Origin: a virus
DNA: 21,279 nt
Reading direction: 5' to 3' (one strand)
IMG/VR virus record: IMGVR_UViG_3300011116_000136
Span: 1 to 21,279 of that record
Shown here: one piece after another, positions 1 to 7,095 of the stretch
Layout: each line of letters starts with the position of its first letter
Position numbering within the stretch: the stretch's first letter is position 1
Program-made: the position numbers and the translations under genes
Notes under the pieces: generated by a model
Seen by the model: the letters and a program-made list of their open reading frames with translations, nothing else
Databases searched by the model: none
What the model was told of the DNA's origin: nothing

Positions 1-61
1 CTGCAATCGCTGATGCTAGAGTCGTTTGTTGAGAACGAGAAGAATATTTGCGTACTGTCAT
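1..61 (-). CDS. Tail-type virion protein, N-terminal fragment
   Basis: An ATG at 61-59 opens a frame that runs without a stop to the window edge, giving 20 residues that begin MTVRKYSSRSQQTTLASAIA. It starts 8 bases after the stop of the connector-like gene, in the same direction, and is preceded by the purine-rich stretch TAGGTAAATAA. The Ser/Thr/Ala-rich opening resembles the start of beta-rich minor tail or appendage proteins that follow connector genes in many actinophages, but only the first codons are visible. The product name is therefore an inference from position and composition; the existence of a gene here is well supported by the tight spacing. Confidence 0.55.
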   Translation of the reverse strand, partial: MTVRKYSSRSQQTTLASAIA

Positions 62-69
62 TTATTTAC

Positions 70-990
70 CTATCGGCTGTAGTGGACACGGATTGGGTAT
101 TGCGCTTGCTGCCTTTGAGTTTCCTCTGTAAGGCGTTGCGTATACAAAGCATAGAGTTGTTTTGTTGCACTCTGAGATGCTCCGTAAGGTCGCTTGCTAT
201 CAGTCTCGTCAGCCTGTGGTGATACCTGAGCAGCACGTGCAGGGTCTAGATATGTTAGCAAACGATAAGATGCACCAAGAATTATTACATCTTTGCAAGA
301 TTCTGGTAATCCAGTTTGTGTTGCAAAGTCTTCTCCATTAGCCGTAAAGGCTACTGGGTCAGTAGCATATATAACCTTGACGGTTCTTCCTGGTGTTATG
401 TAATCCCCTATTGTTACTGTCTGTGCTCCTGCGCCAAACTCTGTTTCATCGGCTGCAGAATCCCAAGACCAACGACGTACTGGACGCCATTCTTTAGATG
501 GTCCAACCTCTTGCCACATTAGGCTAAGGATGTTTTGAATATTTAAATTGTTAAAAGCATAAGTTGTTTCGGCTGCATTAAAAGTAAATGATGTACTATC
601 TACAGCAAATATCATAGAACCAGCAGCACGGATAGTATCGTTAATTGCTCTTTTAATTGTAGAGCGTGGGAAGATTGGGGATATGGTAACCTTAGAATCT
701 GCTGCATGTGTGGTAGCAGTTGTACCTAGATATCCTCTTCCATATGGAGATACTGTTGCAGTATTACCTACTCTATCAAAGGTATCAATCCATAGTAATT
801 CTTCACCGATTTCTATAACACCCTTACCAACATTCTCAGTAGAGCCTAGGGCTAGAATTGTAGGAGATGCAGATGTCGATACTGTAGTAGTAACACTACT
901 TCTTAGGTATGTAGTTCTTTCTTGTTGATAAGTATAACCAGATAGATTAGTTGATAACTCATCAATCATATTAGATAGGGTAGTTGTCAC
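70..990 (-). CDS. Head-tail connector-like virion structural protein
   Basis: This 306-residue protein starts with GTG at 990-988, which overlaps the TGA of the preceding gene as GTGA, so translation is probably coupled. Residues about 55-115 form a beta-rich segment (VIEIGEELLWID, then YGRGYLGTTATTHA) of the kind seen in phage connector and minor tail proteins. This is followed by a helical stretch (FPRSTIKRAINDTIRAAG) and, near the C-terminus, a Gln/Glu-rich helix. There is no signal peptide and no membrane segment. Its place after capsid, scaffold and the small-protein cassette, and before a tail-type gene, fits a head-completion or tail-adaptor role. I cannot name an exact family; alternatives are tail terminator or stopper. 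Confidence 0.6.
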   Translation of the reverse strand: MTTTLSNMIDELSTNLSGYTYQQERTTYLRSSVTTTVSTSASPTILALGSTENVGKGVIEIGEELLWIDTFDRVGNTATVSPYGRGYLGTTATTHAADSKVTISPIFPRSTIKRAINDTIRAAGSMIFAVDSTSFTFNAAETTYAFNNLNIQNILSLMWQEVGPSKEWRPVRRWSWDSAADETEFGAGAQTVTIGDYITPGRTVKVIYATDPVAFTANGEDFATQTGLPESCKDVIILGASYRLLTYLDPARAAQVSPQADETDSKRPYGASQSATKQLYALYTQRLTEETQRQQAQYPIRVHYSR

Positions 991-1262
991 GAGGCTATAG
1001 TCCTTAATGCGTCAACCGCAGATTTGCCAGTAGTTCCAGCGAGTTCATTACATATACCGTTAATATCTTTATAGGCAGACGGAGCACGTCCAGCACTTGC
1101 TTTAATGTTTAGTGCTGCAATAATACCAAGCCCTGATGTACCAGCCCAAGCATTAGCAGCACCTTGTTCATCTTTAAATGCTGTTCTTGCTGGGTAAGTA
1201 CCACCATTTGCTAGGCGATTTAGTTCAGCACATAGTGTGCTACCCGCTATACCTGTTGGCAT
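987..1262 (-). CDS. Small hypothetical protein in virion operon
   Basis: The gene encodes 91 residues with two Gly/Ala-rich halves separated by a hydrophobic segment (LGIIAALNIKASAG). Visible features are ELNRLANGGTYP near residues 13-24, the phrase AANAWAGTSGLG in the middle, and a C-terminal KDINGICNELAGTTG stretch. There is no recognisable catalytic motif. The start ATG at 1262-1260 follows AGGATAAAAT, a modest ribosome-binding site, 8 bases after the stop of the glycosyltransferase gene. It overlaps the connector-like gene by four bases. The function is unknown; position suggests a minor virion or assembly protein. Confidence 0.7.
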   Translation of the reverse strand: MPTGIAGSTLCAELNRLANGGTYPARTAFKDEQGAANAWAGTSGLGIIAALNIKASAGRAPSAYKDINGICNELAGTTGKSAVDALRTIAS

Positions 1263-1270
1263 ATTTTATC

Positions 1271-2005
1271 CTATCTAGGTGTAATGATTTTTTTCTTAGG
1301 TGTAATTAATTTTGATTCTTCTTTAGGTTGTCCAAAGAATGCTTTGTAGTAATGCTCATCAAATGAGAATCGCTTCATATGTGGTGCAGTTGCTCCTGTA
1401 TGACAATACAGTGGAACTTCAGCCTTATCACATAGTGCGAAGAAGAATATATCCTCACCTATGAACTTAGTGCCTCGTCCCATTTCCATAAAGAGTTGAC
1501 CATCAGGTGCTACTTCACGGACTTTAGGAACTATGCTGCGGTGCATTAGGATGAATCCCATACCTGCTGCATCTACCTTGATTAGTTCATTAACTGGTAG
1601 TGGATGTACCCTGGATAATCCAAAGCCACCTTCTCCATCATTAACAAAACTAAATACTGTAGGCATCGGAATCATTAATGGTTCTTCTGGATTATCTGTA
1701 GTAAAATATACTCCAGTAACCATAGGGCGCTTCTCAGCATCTTTGTTATCCCATAATAACTTAAACTTTTCTGGACTAATTACTACATCTGAGTCTACCC
1801 ATAGTAGCCATTCATAATCAGTCTTATCATACCAATAATCAATTACTGTCTGTCTTTGTCTAGCAATTTGATTGCCTTGACTTCGTAATGTAGAGCCAAA
1901 TGATACGCCAGACTTTAGCATTACATCTGCTACGCCTTGCATAAACTTGCCATCTACCATTCCATTATCACACCATACTAGTGCTACAGAATCTTTATTA
2001 CTCAT
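1271..2005 (-). CDS. GT-A fold glycosyltransferase-like protein
   Basis: This 244-residue soluble protein probably transfers a sugar from a nucleotide donor to a protein, glycan or lipid acceptor. An early strand-turn is followed by the conserved region around RSQGNQIARQRQ (residues 41-52). The metal-binding DxD is at residues 71-73 (WLLWVDSDVV). A second acidic motif, FIGEDIFFFALC (181-192), is placed like the ED catalytic motif of GT-A enzymes, and a His-rich HTGATAPHMKR segment follows. The C-terminus is a short Lys/Pro tail. It sits inside the virion operon between the small basic proteins and the connector gene, with AGGGGA ahead of its ATG. Donor and acceptor cannot be predicted. Confidence 0.75.
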   Translation of the reverse strand: MSNKDSVALVWCDNGMVDGKFMQGVADVMLKSGVSFGSTLRSQGNQIARQRQTVIDYWYDKTDYEWLLWVDSDVVISPEKFKLLWDNKDAEKRPMVTGVYFTTDNPEEPLMIPMPTVFSFVNDGEGGFGLSRVHPLPVNELIKVDAAGMGFILMHRSIVPKVREVAPDGQLFMEMGRGTKFIGEDIFFFALCDKAEVPLYCHTGATAPHMKRFSFDEHYYKAFFGQPKEESKLITPKKKIITPR

Positions 2006-2019
2006 AGTCCCCTGTGTCC

Positions 2020-2256
2020 CTATCTGTATTTTGCTGCTTTTTTGGCTATTGATTTAGGTTGCTTTACAAACTGTTTACCTTTAGCATTACCTGCAGCCTT
2101 GGCTTTATTGGTTGCAGCCTTCTCTGCTGGGCTTAATGCAGCCCATGCTTTTTCAGGTAAATATCTTTTCTTGCCTTTAGATGGTTTACCATCAGAGGTA
2201 GTCCACTTCTGCTTGGTCCAATCCTTTAAAGACTTTTGAGATTTAGCAAGTGCCAT
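2020..2256 (-). CDS. Small basic protein, SLKDWTKQKW type (DUF5872-like)
   Basis: The gene encodes 78 residues, strongly basic and rich in Lys and Ala. The recognisable block is SLKDWTKQKWTTSDGKPS (9-26) followed by RYLPEKAW and LSPAEKAATNKAKAAG. This pattern matches a small domain recurrent in phages and large DNA viruses; I associate it with DUF5872, from memory. Its ATG shares one base with the stop of the preceding gene (TAATG), and GGAGGT lies 9 bases upstream. The charge suggests binding to DNA, RNA or an acidic virion component, but no function is shown. Confidence 0.7.
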   Translation of the reverse strand: MALAKSQKSLKDWTKQKWTTSDGKPSKGKKRYLPEKAWAALSPAEKAATNKAKAAGNAKGKQFVKQPKSIAKKAAKYR

Positions 2257-2444
2257 TACTTGTAACCTCCACCTTTTTTCTTATATTCCACAGCAAGTAA
2301 TTGTGCTTTACGAGCAGACCATTCTCCTGGGTCTCCACCCTTAGAACCAGCCTTTATCTTCTTAAATAAGGCTGCTCTCATGCTGGGCTTTGTATAATTA
2401 CCAGCAGCATTTACTTTAGACTTGGTCTTCTTCTTGGCTACCAT
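2256..2444 (-). CDS. Small basic protein, GNYTKP/WSARKAQLL type
   Basis: This 62-residue Lys/Gly-rich protein contains GNYTKPSMRAALFKKIKAGS (15-34) and then GGDPGEWSARKAQLLAVEYK, ending in a KKKGGGYK tail. These phrases recur in small phage proteins of unknown role. It overlaps the preceding gene by seven bases (ATGGTAG) and the following gene by one, so it is translated as part of a coupled series. There is no cysteine, no membrane segment and no catalytic motif. A nucleic-acid-binding or head-internal role is plausible from charge alone. Confidence 0.7.
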   Translation of the reverse strand: MVAKKKTKSKVNAAGNYTKPSMRAALFKKIKAGSKGGDPGEWSARKAQLLAVEYKKKGGGYK

Positions 2445-2719
2445 TTTACTTTATCTGCCCAGTATGCTGCAGACATTTTACCTTTAGCAATATTCTTACC
2501 GTGTCTTGCCTTAAAAGATTTACGCTTCATCTTCATACGCTCAGACTCACCAGCCTTAGGAGCACCTGCTGTTTTAGCACCTTGCTCACCAAATCGGATA
2601 GTCTTTACTTTATCCCCTACCTTAGCCACAACTACGTGTGATTTCTTAGGGTGATTAGGAGTACGCTTTGGCTTGTTGTAGCCAGATACTCCGACTCTCT
2701 TTAGAATTGAATCTTTCAT
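2438..2719 (-). CDS. Small basic protein, DUF6321-like
   Basis: This 93-residue protein carries a well-defined block: VSGYNKPKRTPNHPKKSHVVV (split here at residues 10-30), VGDKVKTIRFGEQGAKTAG, KRKSFKARHGKNIAKGKMSA and a terminal AAYWADKVKW. The arrangement fits the family I know as DUF6321, found in many environmental phages; the family number is from memory. A short beta hairpin (KVKTIRFGEQG) flanked by basic helices would suit nucleic-acid contact. The start overlaps the preceding stop as ATGA, with GGGGAG upstream. No role has been established from what is visible. Confidence 0.75.
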   Translation of the reverse strand: MKDSILKRVGVSGYNKPKRTPNHPKKSHVVVAKVGDKVKTIRFGEQGAKTAGAPKAGESERMKMKRKSFKARHGKNIAKGKMSAAYWADKVKW

Positions 2720-2859
2720 TTGCTCCCCTTAATTACTTCTTTTGTCTTAGGGTCAAGGCGCATCTTTTCACGCCCATCCTTACGAAGAATAACAACCACA
2801 CCGTCTCGCATGATTGATTTATTCCAACCGTCGTGACGCTTACGTTGACCCGATGACAT
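2716..2859 (-). CDS. 47-aa basic protein of the small-gene cassette
   Basis: A short gene read directly from the sequence: the ATG at 2859-2857 shares its A with the TAA of the preceding gene, and its TGA overlaps the next ATG (ATGA). The product starts MSSGQRKRHDGWNKSIMRDG and continues with VVVILRKDGREKMRLDPKTKE. About a third of the residues are Lys or Arg. The centre forms a likely beta hairpin (VVVILRKDGREKMRL). AAGGAAAAAG precedes the start. The overlaps on both sides and the shared direction support it as real; the function is unknown. Confidence 0.65.
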   Translation of the reverse strand: MSSGQRKRHDGWNKSIMRDGVVVILRKDGREKMRLDPKTKEVIKGSK

Positions 2860-3014
2860 TACTTTTTCCTTGACTTACCAGCCTGAGATAGAGCAATAGC
2901 AATTGCCTGCTTCTTAGACTTTACTTTCTTTTTAGACTTGCCAACATTAAGTTCGCCAGCCTTAAACTCTTTCATTACCTTGGAGATTTTCTTTTGGGCT
3001 TTAGTTTTTTTCAT
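2859..3014 (-). CDS. 51-aa basic protein, DUF6496-like
   Basis: Both ends are fixed by TAATG overlaps with neighbours. The 51-residue product contains KKISKVMKEFKAGELNVG (8-25) followed by KKVKSKKQAIAIALSQAGKS (30-49). This pairing of a VMKEFKxGxL block with a KQAIAIALSxAG helix matches a small family I recall as DUF6496, occurring in phages and bacteria. It is extremely Lys-rich, has no cysteines and no hydrophobic span beyond the amphipathic helix. Charge and size suggest nucleic-acid association; this is inference only. GAGAGGGCGATA precedes the start. Confidence 0.7.
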   Translation of the reverse strand: MKKTKAQKKISKVMKEFKAGELNVGKSKKKVKSKKQAIAIALSQAGKSRKK

Positions 3015-3196
3015 TATCGCCCTCTCTTTGGAGCAGGAGCAATTCTTTTCTCAGGAATAAACATTCCTGGATATTTTTGCTCAAGTGCTTTTCTAGCAGC
3101 AGCCTCGGCTGCAGCCATACCCTTTGGGGATATTTGTTTTTGGAATTCATTAATGGCTGCTTTGCCTCTTAATGGATTAGGCTTAGGGGTATTCAT
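3014..3196 (-). CDS. 60-aa basic protein of the small-gene cassette
   Basis: The gene encodes 60 residues: a Pro/Asn-rich N-terminus (MNTPKPNPLRGKAAINEFQK), a central Ala-rich helix (GMAAAEAAARKALEQ) and a Pro/Arg-rich tail (PEKRIAPAPKRGR). The stop overlaps the next start by one base, and the start lies one base after the preceding TAA. I do not recognise a family. The mixture of a short helix with basic, Pro-rich ends resembles small nucleic-acid or capsid-associated peptides, but nothing more specific is supported. Confidence 0.65.
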   Translation of the reverse strand: MNTPKPNPLRGKAAINEFQKQISPKGMAAAEAAARKALEQKYPGMFIPEKRIAPAPKRGR

Positions 3197-3197
3197 G

Positions 3198-3347
3198 TTA
3201 CTTCTTCTTACCCATCTTCTTCATGCCCTTTTTCATTTCCATTTTTTTCTCAGCCTTAGATTCCATCTTCTCACCTTTAGCATAAGCCTTTGCAGCCTTC
3301 TTGCCCTTGGCGGTATATGGGAACTTCTTTTTTCCTACTTTTGGCAT
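3198..3347 (-). CDS. 49-aa Lys/Met-rich protein
   Basis: A short gene read from the sequence between the preceding 102-aa gene (TAATG overlap) and the 60-aa gene. The 49 residues open MPKVGKKKFPYTAKGKKAAK and then run as an almost uninterrupted Lys/Met/Glu helix ending GMKKMGKKK. The VGKKKFPYTxxGKxAAK opening recurs in small environmental-phage proteins as far as I know. Roughly 40% of residues are Lys. The methionine-lysine repeats are unusual and suit a flexible polycation. The function is unknown. Confidence 0.65.
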   Translation of the reverse strand: MPKVGKKKFPYTAKGKKAAKAYAKGEKMESKAEKKMEMKKGMKKMGKKK

Positions 3348-3655
3348 TATACTTGTCCTATCTCTTTCATTACGGCTGCGGTTTTTGGTGTTATGTCTTT
3401 CGTCTTAGGCATAGTGTCCGCATTATACGCTTTGCCTAAAATCTCTGATGCTTTATGGGCTGCTTCTACATGATGCATAGTTGTCCCTGCTGGCTGTATA
3501 CCTTGTGCTCTTGCATCTCGGTAAGCCTGTAATTCAGAGTTCCATTTCTTGTCTGGAATATCTCGCTTGGCGTCTCCTGAGTTCATCTGTAAAGTTGAAC
3601 CCTTGCATCCAAAACAATTATCTACATACTCTGGATGATACTCCCAATGTTTCAT
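3347..3655 (-). CDS. Hypothetical protein with N-terminal CxxC
   Basis: This 102-residue protein begins MKHWEYHPEYVDNCFGCKGS; the single CxxC at 14-17 plus nearby His residues could bind a metal, but a second cysteine pair is absent. A long helical part follows (ELQAYRDARAQGIQPAGTTM, then HHVEAAHKASEILGKAY), ending in a basic tail. It lies second after the capsid gene, with AGGGGAC upstream of its ATG, and its TAA overlaps the next start. I recognise the HPEYVxxCFGCK style of opening from other actinophage proteins but know no function. Confidence 0.65.
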   Translation of the reverse strand: MKHWEYHPEYVDNCFGCKGSTLQMNSGDAKRDIPDKKWNSELQAYRDARAQGIQPAGTTMHHVEAAHKASEILGKAYNADTMPKTKDITPKTAAVMKEIGQV

Positions 3656-3662
3656 ATGTCCC

Positions 3663-3932
3663 CTATATTGCTGTAAAGTTTGCCTCAGTTATTCCTAAAC
3701 CCGATGCTATTAATGCTGCCTTGGTTGTATCGTTAACTATATGATTATAACCACCACGATAAAATTCTTGATAATCATCGATTGCTTCGTCTAGTGCATA
3801 TCGAACTTTTGAATAAGTTCCACCACTTTTAGCAATGCTGATACCTCTATCTAGTTTATAGAAGTAAAACAATCTGTGTTTACCCGCTGGTCCTTCTCGA
3901 ACCGTAGGTGTTTTAAATACATAATCTGCCAT
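3663..3932 (-). CDS. Hypothetical 89-aa protein next to capsid gene
   Basis: The longest frame opens further upstream at 3992, but the ATG at 3932-3930 is preferred: it has AAGGAG seven bases upstream, and the longer form would run through the hairpin after the capsid gene. The 89-residue product begins MADYVFKTPTVREGPAGKHR and has a beta-rich N-terminus (HRLFYFYKLDRGISI), a helical middle (KVRYALDEAIDDYQEFYRGG) and a small C-terminal domain (AALIASGLGITEANFTAI). Immediate proximity to the major capsid gene suggests a head-completion or decoration role, as gene order in tailed phages often shows; the sequence itself does not prove it. Confidence 0.65.
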   Translation of the reverse strand: MADYVFKTPTVREGPAGKHRLFYFYKLDRGISIAKSGGTYSKVRYALDEAIDDYQEFYRGGYNHIVNDTTKAALIASGLGITEANFTAI

Positions 3933-3958
3933 TGTTCTCCTTAATGAACTTACTGTTA

Positions 3959-3982
3959 AGCAGGAAACACGTGCTTCCTGCT
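3959..3982 (-). terminator. Hairpin between capsid gene and next gene
   Basis: A perfect 8-bp inverted repeat (AGCAGGAA / TTCCTGCT) encloses an 8-base loop containing the self-complementary CACGTG. It lies just after the capsid stop codon, in a gene-packed operon where other gaps are only a few bases. No U-run follows on the transcribed strand, so it may be a partial terminator or a 3' stabiliser of the capsid message rather than a full terminator. Confidence 0.4.
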
Positions 3983-3996
3983 CAACCGTCAATCAA

Positions 3997-4950
3997 CTAA
4001 GCGATTGATGAACCTGATTCGATTCTGAATAGTGCCTCTTCGCGGTAGCGTGCAAAGCCAAGTACGCCGTACCAACCCATTGGGCGGTGACGCATTAACT
4101 TGTCAACTACTGGTCCGATTACTACGTGTGGCTCTTCGGCAACTGCCTCGGCCAATGCTTGCTGTCCTGCAACAATTGTACGGTACACCTTTGCAGATGA
4201 AGCACCGTCGGTTGCTGTGTATAGACGTGAAGACTCTACGAAGTATGCACCTTCATATGTTCCGATTTCTCCTGCCCAAATGCGGTCCTGTGAAGCACCG
4301 TATTGGTTAGGAAGCAACCATCCTGCTGAACCTGTCTCAGCACGTAGGTCGTGGGATACCTCTGGGTGTAATCCAGCCCAGTATAGGTTACCCTTACGTC
4401 CTGCAGCGCTGTTAGCACGTAACTTAGCAACAGCCCTACGGATGTTTGCTGAAGATAGTGTTGCTGCTGCTGTGATAGTTGCAGTTGAAGTTGCTGTTGA
4501 ACCTGAGTAGATTACGTTTGAACCGCCACGCAATGTTGTCATTGCGACTCGGTCAATAGAATCTGCTAGGTTGAAAGCGATGATGTTTGCGATTGCAGGG
4601 TCAACATCTGCTAATGAGAATAACTCAAGAGCGCGAGTTACCAACACTGAGTTACCGTACTCGTTAAGAGTAATAGTTACTGAGGTTGGTGTTGACATTG
4701 CTACTGCATCTGGGTCAGTATCCTCTGTGAGGGCTGTAGTTGCAGCAGATAGGTCAACATAACGTTGTAGAACAACTGTTGAACCTGGTTGTGTTTGGCG
4801 TACTGGACGCTTGTCTGCGACTGAACGAATTAGTGGTTCAGAACGGAGAGCAAATTCCAGAAGACGGTCATACGCCTTCTGTACTAGACCAGCAGCACCA
4901 GCGGTACCTCCTAATGAGGAAGAACCAGTTGATACATAACTGTTAGGCAT
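3997..4950 (-). CDS. Major capsid protein (HK97 fold, N4-gp56-like)
   Basis: This 317-residue protein forms the icosahedral shell. The N-terminal arm is Gly/Ser-rich, followed by a helix (LVQKAYDRLLEFALRSEPLI) and an E-loop-like region (TQPGSTVVLQRYVDLSAATT). Next come ITLNEYGNSVLVTRALELFS and a spine helix (IIAFNLADSIDRVAMTTLRG). The C-terminal half carries the conserved WAGLHPEVSHDLRAETG and GEIGTYEGAYFVESSRLY blocks typical of capsid proteins in the N4-gp56/P22-like group. It directly follows a scaffold gene, and GGAGGTG precedes its ATG, a stronger ribosome-binding site than most genes here, as expected for the most abundant virion protein. Family assignment is from motif recall; length is slightly short for the group. 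Confidence 0.85.
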   Translation of the reverse strand: MPNSYVSTGSSSLGGTAGAAGLVQKAYDRLLEFALRSEPLIRSVADKRPVRQTQPGSTVVLQRYVDLSAATTALTEDTDPDAVAMSTPTSVTITLNEYGNSVLVTRALELFSLADVDPAIANIIAFNLADSIDRVAMTTLRGGSNVIYSGSTATSTATITAAATLSSANIRRAVAKLRANSAAGRKGNLYWAGLHPEVSHDLRAETGSAGWLLPNQYGASQDRIWAGEIGTYEGAYFVESSRLYTATDGASSAKVYRTIVAGQQALAEAVAEEPHVVIGPVVDKLMRHRPMGWYGVLGFARYREEALFRIESGSSIA

Positions 4951-4974
4951 TTGTCACCTCCAAGTGACTAGAAA

Positions 4975-5463
4975 CTATGATGATTGTTCTTGTGAACGAA
5001 GAACGTCTAACAATGCATCCATAGAATCTGCATTGTCAATTCTTGAGTTAAGTTCTTCCATTCTGTCAGGGGTGAACGCGGCCTGTGTTAGAACATCCTG
5101 CTGTCTTAAAGCAGCACGGTCTTGTTCCGCCATCTGAGGCTCATCTTTCTGCACTTGTATTCCAAACAAATCTGCGTTATCATCGAGCCAGTTTGCAACT
5201 GTCTCCTCGTTAACATCTTCAATGTCCTTAAGAATCAAGCGTGCAGCCTTAGCGTTTACGCCCTTCTTTTCTAGGACTTCTTTGACAGTTCTCTCACGCT
5301 GCACCTTGGATAATCCCTCAAGTTGCTCAGTGAGTTCCTTAATACGTTTCTCGTCGGCTCTTTTGGCTTTACGTAGTTTCTTAATTAAGTCACTACCATC
5401 ACCAGAAAATCCTTGGTCGGTATCTAGGTCTTCGTCTTCGTCTTCCCAGTAGTTGTTGCTCAT
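4975..5463 (-). CDS. Capsid scaffolding protein
   Basis: This 162-residue, highly charged protein helps assemble the procapsid and is expected to leave the head before or during packaging. The N-terminus is very acidic (YWEDEDEDLDTDQGFSGDGS). A predicted coiled coil follows at about 25-60 (LIKKLRKAKRADEKRIKELT onward), then helical segments and a Gln/Glu-rich C-terminus. Acidic N-terminus, central coiled coil and position immediately upstream of the capsid gene are the standard signature of phage scaffolds. A gap of about 120 bases (5464-5584) separates it from the 502-aa gene; no gene or convincing promoter was found there. Confidence 0.8.
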   Translation of the reverse strand: MSNNYWEDEDEDLDTDQGFSGDGSDLIKKLRKAKRADEKRIKELTEQLEGLSKVQRERTVKEVLEKKGVNAKAARLILKDIEDVNEETVANWLDDNADLFGIQVQKDEPQMAEQDRAALRQQDVLTQAAFTPDRMEELNSRIDNADSMDALLDVLRSQEQSS

Positions 5464-5584
5464 AGCAACTATCCACCCTTCTATTCGTTGTTAGTCGCAA
5501 GCCTCAAGTCAATTCGGGGAAATTGTTTGGCTCTTGCTCTCGGTCTTATACGCTGCATGGGGCCGATAGGTCCATGTCAGGATT

Positions 5585-7093
5585 CTATATTTGTCCGCCT
5601 GTTGTAGATGTTAGAGATGTTCTAGACATGCCAGACCTTCCAGCAAATGTTCCAATTTCTCTTTCAATTAATGCTCTACGTTTACGCTGTGCTGATGCTA
5701 GGGTGTTAAATACTTCTTGCTCTGCTTCTGCTTGTCCATAACCTTCTAATTGAGTTCCGTAAATAGAACTTAATTTTTCTGCGGTAGGTAGGATATCTGC
5801 AATAGTCGCATATCCTTTTTGCGCTTCTGCCTGTGTAATACCCTGTGCTGCAAGTTGCTCAGATACAGATACTCCAGCCTCAAGTCCTTGTAATCTTGCT
5901 GCCGTGCCAATTTCTGCTGCTGCAACTTGACGTTGAATCTTAGTAAGTTGTTGATTAGGGTCAAGTACATACGCAACCATATCAACATCACCGACACCAT
6001 AATAATCACGAAGTGTTCTAGCAACTGCTGGGTCAGCATTCTGTACTCTTTGAACCGCAGTAACTACACGAGTAGATAATTCTGATGGAGATACATCATT
6101 TTCAATAAACTGTTTTACATATGCATCATTGTCAAATTGAGTTAATCCATATGCACGTAACGTTTGACGGTATGCATCTTCTACGCTGAGATATTCTGCT
6201 GGAGTGAGAACGGATAAACCCTTTTTTTCTCTTTGAATATTAGCAGCAAACCTAGTTTTATATTCATCTGTATTTTGTAACTCTAAAGTAATTGTAGACT
6301 CGGTATATCCTTGACGTGCAAGGTCTAGAATTTTAGTACCGAGTGTTGCTAATCCATATTTAGCAAATCTATCTGCTACAATTTTACCTACAGCCTCACG
6401 TTGTGTTGCAACTCTTTCAGCCTCTGCCGCCGCAGTTGTTGCCGCTGCAACTGCTGCATTTTTTGCAGCCTCTGTAGTGCTAGTTGTATAGGCATTTGCT
6501 GCATTTTGAGCCGAGGCAAGAGCGGCCTGGGCTATTGAAAGGGCTTGTGTATTACCTGAAACCTGTGCTGTTACAACTGCTTGAGATGCTTGGTTAATAG
6601 CATTTTGAATTTGAGGTGGAATCGGAATTCCATATTGTCCGTATTGAGGAGATACCCTAGCAATTGCTTGTTCTCTGGTTAGCCCTTGAGCCATTAAATC
6701 TTTAATTTCATTTTCCTGCATTGCTCTTGCCTGAGCACCAGTATCCACTCTACCACCAGATGTCGCTGCCGCATATTGTTCTTGTGTTAAACGATATGCA
6801 CCAGTTACATCTCCATAATATGGAGTCATCTGAACTTCACCTGGTTTGGCTACACCAACAGATTGAAATCCACCTCGTTCAGGAGCAAGTGACTTATCAA
6901 ATACGTATGTATCGCCCACTTTACTAATACCAGTAGTACTACTAAAACCAAGAGATTTTGCTTCTGCAAGTGTAACTGGTTTAGGTGTTGGCGCTGCTTG
7001 ACCAAATGGTGTACCACCTACAACTACTGGGTCTTTAGTAGTTAATGGTGGAAGTCCCATCATTGCTCTAATTCTATCTCTTTCGTCAGCCAT
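5585..7093 (-). CDS. Large Ala-rich virion-associated protein
   Basis: The 502-residue protein is encoded directly upstream of the scaffold. After a Pro/Gly-rich N-terminal 90 residues there is a long Ala/Gln-rich helical or coiled-coil region at about 160-240. Two related segments follow: YGLATLGTKILDLARQGYTE (246-265) and YGLTQFDNDAYVKQFIENDV (315-334), the latter leading into a helical domain to about residue 400. The C-terminus is basic and Ser/Thr-rich (RKRRALIERE; GMSRTSLTSTTG). There is no membrane segment and no enzyme motif. Position between portal and capsid genes suggests an internal head or ejection protein; this is inference. It begins two bases after the stop of the preceding gene. 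Confidence 0.65.
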   Translation of the reverse strand: MADERDRIRAMMGLPPLTTKDPVVVGGTPFGQAAPTPKPVTLAEAKSLGFSSTTGISKVGDTYVFDKSLAPERGGFQSVGVAKPGEVQMTPYYGDVTGAYRLTQEQYAAATSGGRVDTGAQARAMQENEIKDLMAQGLTREQAIARVSPQYGQYGIPIPPQIQNAINQASQAVVTAQVSGNTQALSIAQAALASAQNAANAYTTSTTEAAKNAAVAAATTAAAEAERVATQREAVGKIVADRFAKYGLATLGTKILDLARQGYTESTITLELQNTDEYKTRFAANIQREKKGLSVLTPAEYLSVEDAYRQTLRAYGLTQFDNDAYVKQFIENDVSPSELSTRVVTAVQRVQNADPAVARTLRDYYGVGDVDMVAYVLDPNQQLTKIQRQVAAAEIGTAARLQGLEAGVSVSEQLAAQGITQAEAQKGYATIADILPTAEKLSSIYGTQLEGYGQAEAEQEVFNTLASAQRKRRALIEREIGTFAGRSGMSRTSLTSTTGGQI

Positions 7094-7095
7094 GT

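Noticed and set aside
3663-3992. Longer 109-residue form of the gene after the capsid
   Set aside because: The extra N-terminal 20 codons run through the hairpin 3959-3982, while the internal ATG at 3932 has a well-placed AAGGAG.
5464-5584. Possible promoter (TTGACT on the minus strand at 5512-5507) or small gene upstream of the scaffold
   Set aside because: No -10-like hexamer lies at 16-18 bases, and the only start-to-stop frame in the gap is about 9 codons. The gap remains unexplained.
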